Under the pieces are notes generated by a model. The model saw nothing but the letters and a program-made list of their open reading frames with translations. It was not told where the DNA came from and ran no database searches. Of a stretch of 64,000 bases of DNA, positions 19,802-31,200 are shown piece by piece. The position numbers and the translations under genes are program-made. The stretch comes from Pachysolen tannophilus NRRL Y-2460 (taxonomy: Eukaryota; Ascomycota; Pichiomycetes; Alaninales; Pachysolenaceae). The stretch lies in assembly GCA_001661245.1 (NCBI GenBank), contig KV454016.1, forward strand, positions 625,153-689,152. Direction: 5' to 3'. How positions within the stretch are numbered: the first letter of the stretch is position 1; the number at the start of each line of letters is the position of its first letter.

Positions 19802-22800
19802 ATGTCAACATCTTTGTTGGCGTATAGTCAACAAAGGTTGACATTAGGAGTGGTTCTGGTGGTTGGTTTGAAGTTTGGAGATGGGAAGTTGGGTTTTTCA
19901 AAATTGAAATCATTACGAGGTTGTTATCAGATGGGGAAAAGGTTTATGGCGTTTATGCCGCCGCCGCTGCCACAATTAGCAGCATCAGCTTCATTAGCAC
20001 CTTCAGGTTCATTAGCGCTGCTACCGCCGTTGTTGAATAATGGTAATGATTACGATAATTTAAAAGTTGATGATGAAATTTTTCTCAAAAATTTATTGTA
20101 CAAAGCAGAATTCCGATCAACTTTAAATTATTACTCTAAATTTAAATATAATAGGATATTTAAGCATTTTCAAAAATCTCCTCAATTAATTCAAGAATTA
20201 ACAGCGCTTAATGAAAAACTGTCTTGTTTTGAAGATAATGAAAATAAATTACCCGATATAGGTTCTCTTGTGGAGGCACAACTTAATTCAGGTGAAGTTA
20301 TCTTTGGTATTGTTATTAAACCATCAATTGGTAAATTTAACGAATCTTTAAATTGTTTACAAGTTTTCACAATAGATGGGAAATTTATTAATATAAGACC
20401 TTGCGATGTTACTTTCCACATTTATAAATTTTATAATGTAAAATTTTTACAAAATTTTTTAAATTCAGAAATTGAAGATTTTAAATATTCTCATTTACAA
20501 CAGGTTCAATATTCTTTAATTTTATTTATTGATTATTCATTAAGTGTTTTTGAAAAATTGAATTCAACATCAATTTTTGATTATGTTTTTGCAAATATTT
20601 CCTCTGACAATATCATGAAAAGTTTAACTTTGCAAAATGCTTATAGATCTATTCCTAAAGAAGGTTTGAGTAATCGAAAGATTACACCTTTTGCCGTTTT
20701 ATTTGCTTTACATTTAAAATTAACAAATGATCCAATTAATTATCAATTTTATAAATCATCATCCAGTTTTAACTTAACTTCAAATAATAATTCCAATTTT
20801 ACTCCCACATATTTTGTAAATTCAAAAAATTTGCAAGATAAATTATATGATGTAATATATAATCTTCACCAACAAGACTTTGACGAATTTAATGATTATG
20901 TTAAGTTACTCTTACAAGAAATAGCGGTAAATGGTGTGCTAAATAGCAATTTACTCAAATCATTTTATTATACTAGTAATATTAATAAGTTGATTGTTTC
21001 TTTTCTAAAATATTACATAGTGTACCCTCATGAATTATTTGAAAAAACATTGGCAAAAGTCATTAAAAATAACCAAGATAGGTCACCAGCAGCTGTTTTC
21101 AAATTATTAGTCAAATTAAATATTTATAGAGATGATGAAATCAATGGATTCGATGATCCACTATTATCTACAGATAATTTTTTTGTGCATCCTAAAAATC
21201 AAACAACATTGGCAGTTTTAAACACAAATCAACTATCTGATACTCATAGTAAAGTTTTCAATAACTGGAAATTCGCCAAAGATGATGAAACTTATAAGTC
21301 TAATGATGATAACAATAATAATAACAATAACAATGAAAGTATGTCAATGGAGTATCAAGATTTTTTTAAGCATTTAAGAAATCATAATGACTTAACAATG
21401 CATAAAAAGGATATACAAGTTTTTGGAATACCACTTCGTGGAAACTTACTTGAATTGGGATTTAACAAACAAACTAGCGACCTTTGTTTCTCAATTGAAA
21501 AAATTAATAGCAGGAACTGGATAGTAAATATTCATTTACCTGATGTAGGTAGCTTTATATCACCAAATTCTAATATTTTTAAACAAATTTTGGAAAGATT
21601 TATTGTTAAAGATTTCAAGTTGCCAAACGGATTGATGTCTTTCTTACCTAATGATATCATCAATGGACTAGTATTTAAAGAAATTGATCAACAGTTTGAA
21701 GATTATAATGAAGATGAAAAAGTGTTTAACTGTATTACGCTAAGTTTTCAATATAGACCTAGAGATGACGAGAAAAATTTTGAAAATCCTATTGTTACTT
21801 TAAAATTAGATAAAATTAACGATGTCAAGATCTTATTAAAAGAGGAGTTGGATTATGCTCTAGGAAATTCATCTTCATTTTTTGACACATATACGAACCC
21901 AAATATTCGAACATCATTAGATCTTACTCCCATAACAGATATTATTCAAGTTTTACAGTTGAAAAGGAATTTCAGAAAATCTTTTGGATCACTTAATATA
22001 AATTTTGCTTCACAGTCCTTGAGTGTTAATAACAACCACATTAAAGATGATGATATTTTATTCGATGAATCAAAATTACAATTTAAGTCTTCATGTAATC
22101 TCAAACCATTTTCGACTGAACTGTTTTATGAGGAATTGTCTTTAATGATTGATGAGTTTTCTTCAATTTATTCTTCAAACAATCATATTAATGCATATTT
22201 TCATACTCAAACTTTTAGGGAAGAAACAACAGATAAAGATGATGTAGTTATTGTTAACCCAATGAATTCGTTAACACCAAAATATACGGCCTCAATTTTT
22301 GATCATTTTTTATTTGAAAGAACTTATTCAAATAATTTGACTCCGACTTCGTATTTTTGCTGTTTGGAATTTTTATCACAAGATGAGTTATTCACTGATC
22401 GAGGTAACACTTCTAATGGCGGTGGTTATATGTTATATGGATTACACAATAATTTGATGAAATTTGGTATTCCACTCTCATCTTTAGAAAATTTAATTAA
22501 CCAGTGGCAAATTTTAAAGTTTCTTGAAAAACAGTTCTTCTTAGAGAATCCAGGATTTGATGAGTCGCATTTATTTTTAAACGGATATTTATTAAATGAA
22601 GAAGATAAAGTCACTAGGGAAAGAAACCTTGATTTGAAATCTTTTCATAAAAAGTATATTTCTAAGAATGAGAAGGTTATAGATTTCATGACTCAAAACT
22701 CTAAACGATACTGGGTTTTAAAATGGCTTGAAAATTTTTACAAACCAGTAAATCGAAAGTTTTATGAACAAAATAATCTTGATAATACTGTTGAGACAGA

Positions 22801-23044
22801 ATCAGAGTTTTTCCCGATCTTATCATCACCAGAGGCCAAATCTGCTTTACCAGTTTTTTTCAAATGCGTAGTATTTCAGTCTAATGCTTATCCAAGGTTG
22901 GCAAGGGCCTATTGCATGGAGTTGGGAATTGAGGTGGAGATTCTTTTGTTTTCTGACACAAAAGTTGTTGTTGGAGACAGATTGGTTTGCACCACTATAG
23001 TTTATCTAGATAGCATCTCTAAAAGATTGGTTTTGATGCAATAA
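19802..23044 (+). CDS. DSS1: Dss1-like mitochondrial RNB-family protein, catalytic residues apparently lost
   Basis: Dss1 is the RNase II-type 3'-5' exoribonuclease that forms the yeast mitochondrial degradosome with the helicase Suv3. The 1080-aa product has a basic N-terminal leader suited to mitochondrial import. Next comes a cold-shock-like module (LVEAQLNSGEVIFGIVIKP, about 157-200). A diverged RNB domain (about 535-930) and an S1-like C-terminus (CVVFQSNAYPRLARAYCMELGIEVEI...VVGDRLVC) follow. By eye, three of the four RNB aspartates are missing (L552, T558 and L561 replace Asp; D560 remains). The catalytic Arg pair of the SPLRRF motif reads S893-S894 (IPLSSLENLINQWQ). The frame is intact over 3.2 kb, so it is not a decayed gene. 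It may be an inactive paralogue or an altered Dss1; the symbol is by homology only. Confidence 0.68.
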   Translation: MSTSLLAYSQQRLTLGVVLVVGLKFGDGKLGFSKLKSLRGCYQMGKRFMAFMPPPLPQLAASASLAPSGSLALLPPLLNNGNDYDNLKVDDEIFLKNLLYKAEFRSTLNYYSKFKYNRIFKHFQKSPQLIQELTALNEKLSCFEDNENKLPDIGSLVEAQLNSGEVIFGIVIKPSIGKFNESLNCLQVFTIDGKFINIRPCDVTFHIYKFYNVKFLQNFLNSEIEDFKYSHLQQVQYSLILFIDYSLSVFEKLNSTSIFDYVFANISSDNIMKSLTLQNAYRSIPKEGLSNRKITPFAVLFALHLKLTNDPINYQFYKSSSSFNLTSNNNSNFTPTYFVNSKNLQDKLYDVIYNLHQQDFDEFNDYVKLLLQEIAVNGVLNSNLLKSFYYTSNINKLIVSFLKYYIVYPHELFEKTLAKVIKNNQDRSPAAVFKLLVKLNIYRDDEINGFDDPLLSTDNFFVHPKNQTTLAVLNTNQLSDTHSKVFNNWKFAKDDETYKSNDDNNNNNNNNESMSMEYQDFFKHLRNHNDLTMHKKDIQVFGIPLRGNLLELGFNKQTSDLCFSIEKINSRNWIVNIHLPDVGSFISPNSNIFKQILERFIVKDFKLPNGLMSFLPNDIINGLVFKEIDQQFEDYNEDEKVFNCITLSFQYRPRDDEKNFENPIVTLKLDKINDVKILLKEELDYALGNSSSFFDTYTNPNIRTSLDLTPITDIIQVLQLKRNFRKSFGSLNINFASQSLSVNNNHIKDDDILFDESKLQFKSSCNLKPFSTELFYEELSLMIDEFSSIYSSNNHINAYFHTQTFREETTDKDDVVIVNPMNSLTPKYTASIFDHFLFERTYSNNLTPTSYFCCLEFLSQDELFTDRGNTSNGGGYMLYGLHNNLMKFGIPLSSLENLINQWQILKFLEKQFFLENPGFDESHLFLNGYLLNEEDKVTRERNLDLKSFHKKYISKNEKVIDFMTQNSKRYWVLKWLENFYKPVNRKFYEQNNLDNTVETESEFFPILSSPEAKSALPVFFKCVVFQSNAYPRLARAYCMELGIEVEILLFSDTKVVVGDRLVCTTIVYLDSISKRLVLMQ

Positions 23045-23090
23045 TTCTTGAAGCTACTATCCCATTCATTCGTATTTATTTAATATTTCT

Positions 23091-23171
23091 ATTTATTTAT
23101 TTATTTATTGCTTATCATGATCCATGGTATTATTTATTATTTCTATTTATTTATTTATTTATTTATTTATT
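23091..23171. repeat. TTTA/ATTT microsatellite blocks
   Basis: Two (TTTA)n blocks (about 23091-23109 and 23143-23171) are each preceded by the same ATTTCT start. They lie between the convergent stops of the Dss1-like gene and PTH2. Confidence 0.85.
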
Positions 23172-23281
23172 CAAAAGGTTATGATGGTATGCAATATATC
23201 TCTACGTTTACATTATTGCACATTTACATTATACAACAAAAGTAACAATAATTTATAGAGAATGTGTGAAAAAATACTAAC

Positions 23282-23833
23282 TTAATACAATTTTAAATCC
23301 TTCGTGACTTGATCTAGTACTGCTTTTGGAGCTGGACCTAACCCCAAGACAGTAGCGGAACCAGCAGCAATTTGTGTTCTACCAGCATCATGAACTATAT
23401 ACGAATTTATATTTAACGAAATTGCTCTTGCATATAATAAATCCATATCCTCCTGGTTATCACATTTCAAAGTTATCTTTGCTTGACCTGAATTTTCCCA
23501 ACGTTCTAATAATTGTAAATTTTTAGAAAATTCACCTGTTAACATTAACCTATATAGAGCTATAGCAGCATGACAACACTGAGCTGCCGCTTTACCTTTT
23601 CCCATTTGTAAGTCGGTTCTAACTATTAATGCAATTCTACACTCACCCGGTATCTCATTCAAAGGTCTTGAATCAACTTCAAATATTTCTTCTTCTTCTT
23701 CTTCTTCTTCTTCTTCAGTACTTCCTCGACAGATGGGGTTTTGCAATAATGGGACTTGAGATCCTAAAAATACTCCAACAGCTAGGGCAATAGCCGACAC
23801 AGCTACATATCGAACCACTTGATTCGATGACAT
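23282..23833 (-). CDS. PTH2: Peptidyl-tRNA hydrolase 2
   Basis: Pth2 cleaves peptidyl-tRNA to recycle tRNA; in yeast it sits at the mitochondrial outer membrane. The 183-aa product has an N-terminal membrane anchor (about residues 8-28, VAVSAIALAVGVFLGSQV). A run of glutamates encoded by a CTT-type microsatellite follows, and then the complete Pth2 fold: IVRTDLQMGKGKAAAQCCHAA, the central LKCDNQEDMDLLYARA, and the catalytic-side VHDAGRTQIAAGSATVLGLGPAP. Length and anchor match the yeast enzyme (208 aa). The polyglutamate spacer is unusual in purity and could vary in length between strains. Confidence 0.94.
   Translation of the reverse strand: MSSNQVVRYVAVSAIALAVGVFLGSQVPLLQNPICRGSTEEEEEEEEEEIFEVDSRPLNEIPGECRIALIVRTDLQMGKGKAAAQCCHAAIALYRLMLTGEFSKNLQLLERWENSGQAKITLKCDNQEDMDLLYARAISLNINSYIVHDAGRTQIAAGSATVLGLGPAPKAVLDQVTKDLKLY
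23688..23717. repeat. In-frame (CTT)n coding for polyglutamate in PTH2
   Basis: About ten CTT units on +, read as GAA/GAG-type Glu codons on the PTH2 strand, between its membrane anchor and catalytic domain. Confidence 0.85.
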
Positions 23834-24032
23834 ATTTTCTTCTATAACAACTCCTAGAAAATCAATATCTCAGAACAGTTTAATTGTTTAATATAAATTA
23901 TATTTATTTATATTCATATATATATATATTACTTAAAGGAGAGAGATAGAAAAAAAAAAATCTTAGCATAACTAGCATACTTTTGGATCAAATGATCAGT
24001 TACAATTATATTCATTATTTCTATTTAAATAG

Positions 24033-24772
24033 TTAAACTAATACTTTTTTTTGAGCATTTTTCTTCTTTGACTTCTTCTTTTCAATTCCTTTGGTATAGT
24101 TTCTCCAATTATGAACTCTTTCATCTCTAGTGTCTTCCCATTTTTTCTTCAAATCTTGCTTCACTTTTCTTTCTTGTGTGATTTCTTCTAACCTTTGCTT
24201 TTCTCTCCCTTCTTCTTCCATTTGTTGTTTTAATTGCAATTTCTTTATCAATTGTTCATCTATTATCAAATCTTTGACTTTTTCTCTCCATTCTTTTAAA
24301 AAACTTTGACTTTTCAATCTATCGTCATCAACTGACCAATTTTTTTCTTTTATCAATACTCTCCTTGCTTCTGTAAATTTGTTGTCTAATTTCATTCTTG
24401 TCTCCTCATTACTTAGATCATTTTGAGCCTTCTTCAACAAGTCAAAGGCATCTGGTGCTCTTGCATTTTTTGTTTTATCCGGATGAATCAATAACGATTT
24501 CTTCCGGTATACCTTCTTGATATCAGATTCTGAACAACCTGGTTGTAAATCTAAAACCGAGTAAGAGTCTAGCCTAAAGCAAGACAATATTCTATTAATT
24601 TCTTTATCCTAAGACAATTCATACAGCTTGACTGTTAGTTTATCTAATCACTTTTTTTTTTTTTTACAAATAAATAATTTAATCACAAATTTCAATGGAA
24701 TATACATACTTTTATAAGTTCATTTTGCTCTTCACTTAAAATTTTTTCAATATCATTATTCTCTTCACCCAT
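24033..24772 (-). CDS. J-domain splicing factor, Spf31/DNAJC8-like; one intron
   Basis: Exons: 24772-24710 (21 codons) and 24608-24033. The joined protein has 212 aa. It matches the DNAJC8/Spf31 family, spliceosome-associated J proteins: an N-terminal acidic exon, DKEINRILSCFRLDSYSVLDLQPGCSESDIKKVYRKKSLLIHPDKTKN with the HPD motif, then a long charged coiled coil ending in lysine-rich KKKSKKKNAQKK. Exon 1 begins at the only ATG in reach (MGEENNDIEKIL). The donor is GTATGT, the branch site AACTAAC and the acceptor TTAG, in phase 0. Without splicing the frame has no ATG before the J domain. S. cerevisiae lacks this gene, so its presence helps exclude that genus. The exact orthology is inferred from the overall layout. 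Confidence 0.8.
24609..24709 (-). other. Intron of the Spf31-like gene (101 nt)
   Basis: GTATGT donor at 24709, AACTAAC branch site, TTAG acceptor at 24609; a T15-type tract on + lies inside. Confidence 0.85.
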
Positions 24773-25268
24773 AATTAACTGACTATAAATGGAAACGTAA
24801 TTCGTATCTTCTATAACTATCTTCTTTGTATTTGATTTATTTATAACTTAGGTAAAATGGGAAGCAAAGTTGCATATTAATTTTTCAATAGTGGAAAAAT
24901 GAAGTATTTATATGATAACGGTTTTGATATAAATCAATTCACAATATAGTCTCTTAAATCTAGTGAAAACTTCAGCTTCATTAGAGTACGTAAGGAGTAA
25001 GGAGGCTAAATTTGCTTATTTCATCTCTACTTTTAAATAATTCTCTACATTTAGTTTAATACATAAATGATGATGAATAATTGGATTGTCTGGTACATCT
25101 AAATAACAAAACCTTCATCAACACTTTCGGGAAGCTTAAATAACAAAAGAAGAAGAAGAAAAAGAAAATAGTTTAAAATTCAAATTAGAAACGAAGTATA
25201 AGTAATCATCCAAACGTCGAATATAGTAAAAGCACATATAACATTTTATTAACAAATTCAATCTTTTT
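24773..25268. other. Intergenic: Spf31-like promoter, transcription factor 3' flank
   Basis: AT-rich, with nothing coding or repetitive of note beyond a GAAGAAGAAGAAAAAG purine tract near 25150. Confidence 0.5.
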
Positions 25269-27895
25269 TTATAAATTGAATAAATCAGGTAAAAAATCTT
25301 TCCAAAGATCCACAGGATAATCGTAATTCATTAAAACAGGTGGCCCTCCAATGAAGTTTTGATTCATTTTAGAATGTAGCAAATTATTATTAGTGTTGTT
25401 GTTGTTGTTGTTGTTGTTGTTGTCGGCATTACTGGAAGTACTAGCATTCCCGTAAGCACCACTGATGTTGTGATCGCTTTCAATATTTTGATCAATGCCA
25501 CTGTTAGATTTTTGCTTATTATTACTAATATCTTTGCCATTATTATTGTTATTATCAGTAACCAGACTGTTATGTGTCCAATACGATGGCCTGTTACTCT
25601 CCTGAGTAAACTGATTTATTTCAGCAACATTATTATTTCCATCTTTATTCAAGGAATTATGAATAGGATGAGCAAACTGATCACTTATCAAGTTACTAGC
25701 AGCCCTTTGTGAATTGAATCTATTTATTACGCTAGCATAAGCTTCTTTCCTTGATGATGAGCCCTTATCATTATCAGCTTTAGCAGCATCCTGAGATTCA
25801 ATTTTGTCCAACTCTTTAAAAAAGTTTTGAAATTTATCTTCATCTCTACTGTCTCTCCAAACTTTCCTAATTTTTGAGATGACAAGATTAAACGATTTTT
25901 CAGCTAGTTTCCAAGACTTTGAGCAGTTTTTCAATACTTTTAGGAAAAATTCCAATTGATTTTGTTCTTTCGGATTAACAGGAGGTGATTGATGATTTTT
26001 GATCAATATACAACTTATACTTAAAATCACAGAATACACCATAAACAAGGAAGCCTTTCTCAAGCTGTGTACAGAATGGAATGCGCTAACAGCGGTAAAT
26101 AGATCTCCAATGGATTCTTCACAAATCAAAGCTGGGACTATCTCTTTACAATCTTTTGTCGTAGCAATATCGGTGATTATAAATGGTCTATTGAGACACA
26201 AGAGTATAATGTAATAATAATATTTTAAACTTGTAAAAGTTGGATTTTCACCTCTAGTTTTTAAATCGTTTTTAGTCCATTGTAACTCCTTTGGTAAATT
26301 TTCCCTCCATTTCATCAATTTAATATTGTAATAAGCTAACAGCTTTTCCCTTGACGCTCCATTCCATACATCCCTCGAATTTGAAAAGACGTCTGTCAAT
26401 ATTCCTTCAGCTATTTTACTTAAATCCGCTAACCATTTGGCAGATACAGCAATTGTTATATTTGGGCTCTCCAAAGTCTCTAGATACCGATAATCATCGA
26501 TATTAGATAAATCTGGTAACATACCCGAAGTTGCTACTGTTGTATCAGATAATTTCAAAGTAATTGGCCTTCCTAATACAAGACTGATAAAATGATCACA
26601 CAAGTAACACCCCCAATAAATTCTTGACCTAATTGCTATGTCTTGAGCTGAAATTGAGGTTCCATCGTTCAATAACCAATTTTTAGGGTCTAAATGGAAA
26701 CCCAAGTCATAACCCATCCTGAATGCTAGCCCCGACAATAGCCAACCAGAACTAGTATAACCATTACTAATATCATATACAGCTAGAAACAATAAAGCTT
26801 GGACTGATGTTATACAAGGATATTCAAGTTTTTCGCTTAATAACTTTTCTTTTGCAATGTGATAAAATTCATCTGCTTTCTTATAAACTTCCTCATCATC
26901 AGATATTCTTGCACCAAGTGCTGCTATTGCAAATATCAAGTCATCTGAGCAATAAACACTGTTTAAAGTTGGATGGAAAAAATCTTTTAAAAAACTTTCT
27001 CTGTAAATAAAACAATTCATATCTGGATATTGCCATTTGAAAAAATTGGAAAGACATTGCAAAATAAAGGGAGAATTTAATAAAGGCATATTGAAAGTTG
27101 GTACTAATTTATCTTTTCTTGTAGGATCGATTATATTATCATAGACACTAGTTGGTCCATACACTGATATACCTCCATTAATATTAGATTCTTCAATGGC
27201 AACAGGTGAAAATTTTTTAGAGGCATGTGAGCTAGCAGTTAGATAATTATAACCATCATTTACTCCATTTAGTTTATTATTGTTTGGTAATTTGTCCCCA
27301 GATTCAGTTCTATCGTTCGGATACTCTGACTCAGTTTTAATGGTTAATGATGATGATGATTCACTATGATTCCAAGAATTGTCTCCCCTCTGTTTATGGG
27401 AAATGTCTCCCCCTGCAAAACTTTTATCTCCTCTTAACTCATGAATCATGTCTTCTAAAGACTTGATTTGAGATTCAAGCGTTTTCACGTATGAACTTTT
27501 ATATCTTTTTGACCTTCCATCTTTTTGGGCTCTTTCACACACGGTTGAATTCCTGCGACAGTTACTACACGGAACATTAGAATCACATTTAATCTGGATA
27601 TTCAAAGTTAGTATTTCATCTACATTCCTTCATAAACAATATTCGATTAATTTATTCTTTACGCACTTTTTTCGAACGACAATAAGTACAACTGTTGTAA
27701 AAATAATTTAAAGTTAGTAAGATAAACAATATTAATTTATAAAAAATAGCAATAATCAACAACAACAACAACAACATCTTTTTCTCTTTTTTTTTTTTTT
27801 CTTGATAAGACTTACGAAGTTGTGCAATGAGAAGTTTTCTTCCTTGTCTGCTTCTTAATAATTTGATTTGTATTACCTTCCTCTGTGCTCGTCAT
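25269..27895 (-). CDS. Zn2Cys6 transcription factor with fungal_trans domain; two introns
   Basis: This is a fungal zinc-cluster activator or repressor. Exons are 27895-27816, 27691-27667 (25 nt) and 27593-25269; the joined protein has 809 aa. Splicing rebuilds a perfect zinc cluster: Cys28, 31, 38, 44, 47 and 54 (C-X2-C-X6-C-X5-C-X2-C-X6-C), with CRSKKIKCD across the second junction. A coiled-coil linker (YVKTLESQIKSLEDMIHEL) follows. The middle-homology region starts near FILQCLSNFFKWQYPDMNCF and contains SSGWLLSGLAFRMGYDLGFHLD. The C-terminus is Asn-rich (poly-N near 730-770). The middle region resembles the NirA/XlnR-type subgroup, but the target genes cannot be named. Read as a single exon, the gene would lack the first two cysteines. 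Confidence 0.85.
27594..27666 (-). other. Intron 2 of the Zn2Cys6 gene (73 nt)
   Basis: Donor GTGCGT (unusual), branch TACTAAC, acceptor CCAG. It splits the zinc cluster between Lys35 and Ile36. Confidence 0.75.
27692..27815 (-). other. Intron 1 of the Zn2Cys6 gene (124 nt)
   Basis: Donor GTAAGT, branch TACTAAC, acceptor ACAG. It contains a GTT repeat and interrupts codon 27 just before the first zinc-ligand cysteine. Confidence 0.8.
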
Positions 27896-28222
27896 TTATA
27901 GCTTTTGTAAAGTAAACTGATAAATAAAGAGATAAAGTATTTTATTTTAATTGTATGTACGATTTTTACAATTCGGTTCAAAGTTTTAAACCTACAGAAA
28001 AAGCAGTAAAAAATGAAAACCAAAAAAAAATTATTGTTTTAAATGATAAATAAATTATATATAAATATATATAAATATATATTTATATTCTTTACAACTT
28101 TTTATTTGATACAACACAAAACCAGAGAGGTAGTAACTTCATCTAGCAAAGACGAATTCCAAAAAGATGAAATTATATATATATATATATATATATATGC
28201 AACATGGAAACTCCCTGGTTGA
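27896..28222. other. Intergenic: transcription factor promoter, ATG2 3' flank
   Basis: An (AT)n run lies at about 28176-28198, just after the ATG2 stop, and ATATAAAT repeats at about 28056-28085. No gene is seen. Confidence 0.55.
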
Positions 28223-31200
28223 TTATGAATTTTGATACTTTTTGTATTTTTCTAACGATTTCTCTCTTTCCTTTGGATTCATTTGATTGATACCACCCAA
28301 TAATGCTCTTGATATTGCCTCTGTAGTACCGATCATAGGTCTTATAACAACGGCTGGTGTAGCTTTTGCAAACATCACGGCTGCTTTTCTTGCGCTACCA
28401 CTTTCTGAAGCTCTGGATCCAGCATCAACCATAGCATCTCTTGCTGCTGTAAAATTTCGTTCCAATGAGGTATAAGCTAATTGGAAACCTTCTCTCATAT
28501 CGTTTGGTTGATTTGCATACAAACTTATTGTTCTTGGGGTTTCATCTTCATCTTCTACTCCTTCCAATTCATCTTCTACTTCATGATAATCATCATCTTG
28601 GTTGAATAAAATTTCATCAGACGATTGTTTACCACCACCTTTGTTTTTGGATAATGCGTAATCTTCCTCATCACTATCCATTTCATCATACATGTTTAAT
28701 CCTGCTGGGAAATTAGAATGTGAATGCCGGAGATCATCGGATGTCTTGTATAAGCTTCTTCCAATCAACGAAGCACCTAGATCATTATCACCTTTCTTCA
28801 ATTGAGATTCTACAAATCTTCTGTTTGCAAGAATATATATCTCCTCGTCATCATCAGATAATCTATTGGAACCTCCATTTTTAGAATAGTTGATAGGTAA
28901 CCTTGCTGCCGATCCATCACCACCCAAGGCCTCTTCAGTGTTTTCTAAAAGTGTTTGCGTACCAGCCGCTAGTTTTACACCAAATTTTAGTAACTCATTA
29001 CTAGTTGTTCTAGCAAAAGTAAATACACCTTTTTGTAAACTTCTCATGGCTCTTCCATCCTTTCTATATTCTTTGATAGGAACAGCTACCAAGTCTTTGA
29101 ATCCTGACCCAATTTTCACTATCGATCTTACCGGGGCTAATCCAGCTAAAACACCTCCTAACTGAGTAGATTTAATGTCTGGCATCCAACAGTCATTAAG
29201 CATCTTATTTAATCTAGGAAAGCCAGGTATACCATATAAAACTAGTTTCTTTAATGTCATTTCTGCCTCATCCAAAATAAAAAAATTCATGAATTCTCCA
29301 GTACGACCCGATCTTATTCCCGCATAGTCAACTTTTTTAGGTTTATAGTCCAATTTAATTCTCACAGCATTAACTTGAATCTTCTGAATAAATAAAATAT
29401 CATCATCCAAATCTACCAATAAAAATCTATTATCCTTAAATTCTCCAAATCTAGTTAAAAAATCTAAAGTATCTTGATCTACGTGCAAACTTAAAGGCAA
29501 GATTGAGACCTTCAAAGCTAATTCAGTTGCAGCTAGTGAAGAAACTGGTCTAATTGTATCAATCACAATATGCAACATACTTACCCCAACCTCTCGATCT
29601 CCGAATTGCCTTAAGTATGTCACAAATTTATTCCAAGTTGATGTTGGGACGTTATCTATAATTTCAAAATCACGTACTTTGATATCCATGGTATTTATAG
29701 TTTCAGAACAATCTTCATCTTCGTCTTCGATTTTTCTCGGTCTCGGTGGGTCTTTTAATGGATCATAATTAGTTAAGATTTTCATTTCGAAGTCAACATC
29801 ATTAAGCTCAACTGAAACCTTGTGATATTTCGAGCGTCTCAATTTTAATTTTTTATCATTTTTATGTTTGCCCAACTCGATGTTATGTACAGGAAAATTC
29901 CGCTCATTATGAGTTCTACTACCGATATTGCCATTAATATTGTTAAGGTTTCCATTATTAAACAATGATGCTGTGTCAGTAAAGCTTTCATTAGAAATGG
30001 AAGAATCATTATCATCTACACCCATCTCACGATTAATGGCATCAGTTAATAGCTGACCATCAGAGCCTATCGGTAAAGATACATGAATAGACTCATACAA
30101 AGTCTCACCAACTATATCATTTCGGTCAATAGAAGAACTATTTAACTCGGGCAAAATTATATCAAGAGAATCATCTGTAGTTCTACTACCCTGAAAAAGT
30201 AAAGAAGAAGTTGATGAGTCCGTTTCTTGGCTGAACTGATCTGGTTGTCGTTTTGACTCTCCTTCAACTGTTTCCGCTTCTTTTGCTCTATTTTGGACTC
30301 TCTTAATGGCCTGACTAATTGTTCTTCTGGTTTCTTTCCAGTCATAACCATCAAATAAATTAATAGTAATTTTCGATACACTAACATACAATGACATTGG
30401 ATACACCTTGTTTTTTACTTCTTCTTCTTCACCTGTCTCGGAAACTTTTGACTCGAAATGATCATCAGCAAACAAAATACCGCTTTCCAGAACATGTTTC
30501 TGAGCGCCAGTTCCTCCTTCATTATTGTCTCTGACGAGTTGTTTAACATCGTTTGGGTTAGATTTAATTTTGTCATCAACATTTTCATTTTCATTTTCAT
30601 TTTCATCTACAGCTAATCCTTCAAGTTTTTCACCTAAACTCAAATTATTTTCAATAGTAGAAACCAGTTCGTGTCCCGAGTTGATGGTATGCGAACTAGA
30701 TTGAATACGATTTTTAGTAACATCGGAATCGTAATAGCTTTCAACGAAGCTTATGGAGTGTTTATCGCTTGCATTATGATTTGTCTCTAATGAGGAATTT
30801 CTGGTTTCTAAGTCTGCAAAATCATTTGCTATCTCAAAATCATCATTTGCTGTGGGGCCAGTAGCAAAAGCAGTGACATCTACATCAGAAAAAACATTAA
30901 GATCGTGATCGACGGTTGGCTTATATCTATCATCAAAAGTAATTGAGATAGGCTGCTTCAAATCATTGAGCAACTGAATCAAACATTGTGAGGAGTCAGC
31001 ACATAGTTCAACATTCCAAGTATCTGAACTCAACTTAATATCGATCAAAGATTTATGATTTAAAAAATTTTTTCTTGAAAGTAATTGCAGTTGCGTCAAA
31101 ACTTTTGAATCATTTATAATTACACTAGAATGAAGAGAGTTCATAGTACACACGGGCACAAATCCTTTTAAAACAAACCTAGAGACTTGAGTCCACGTTT

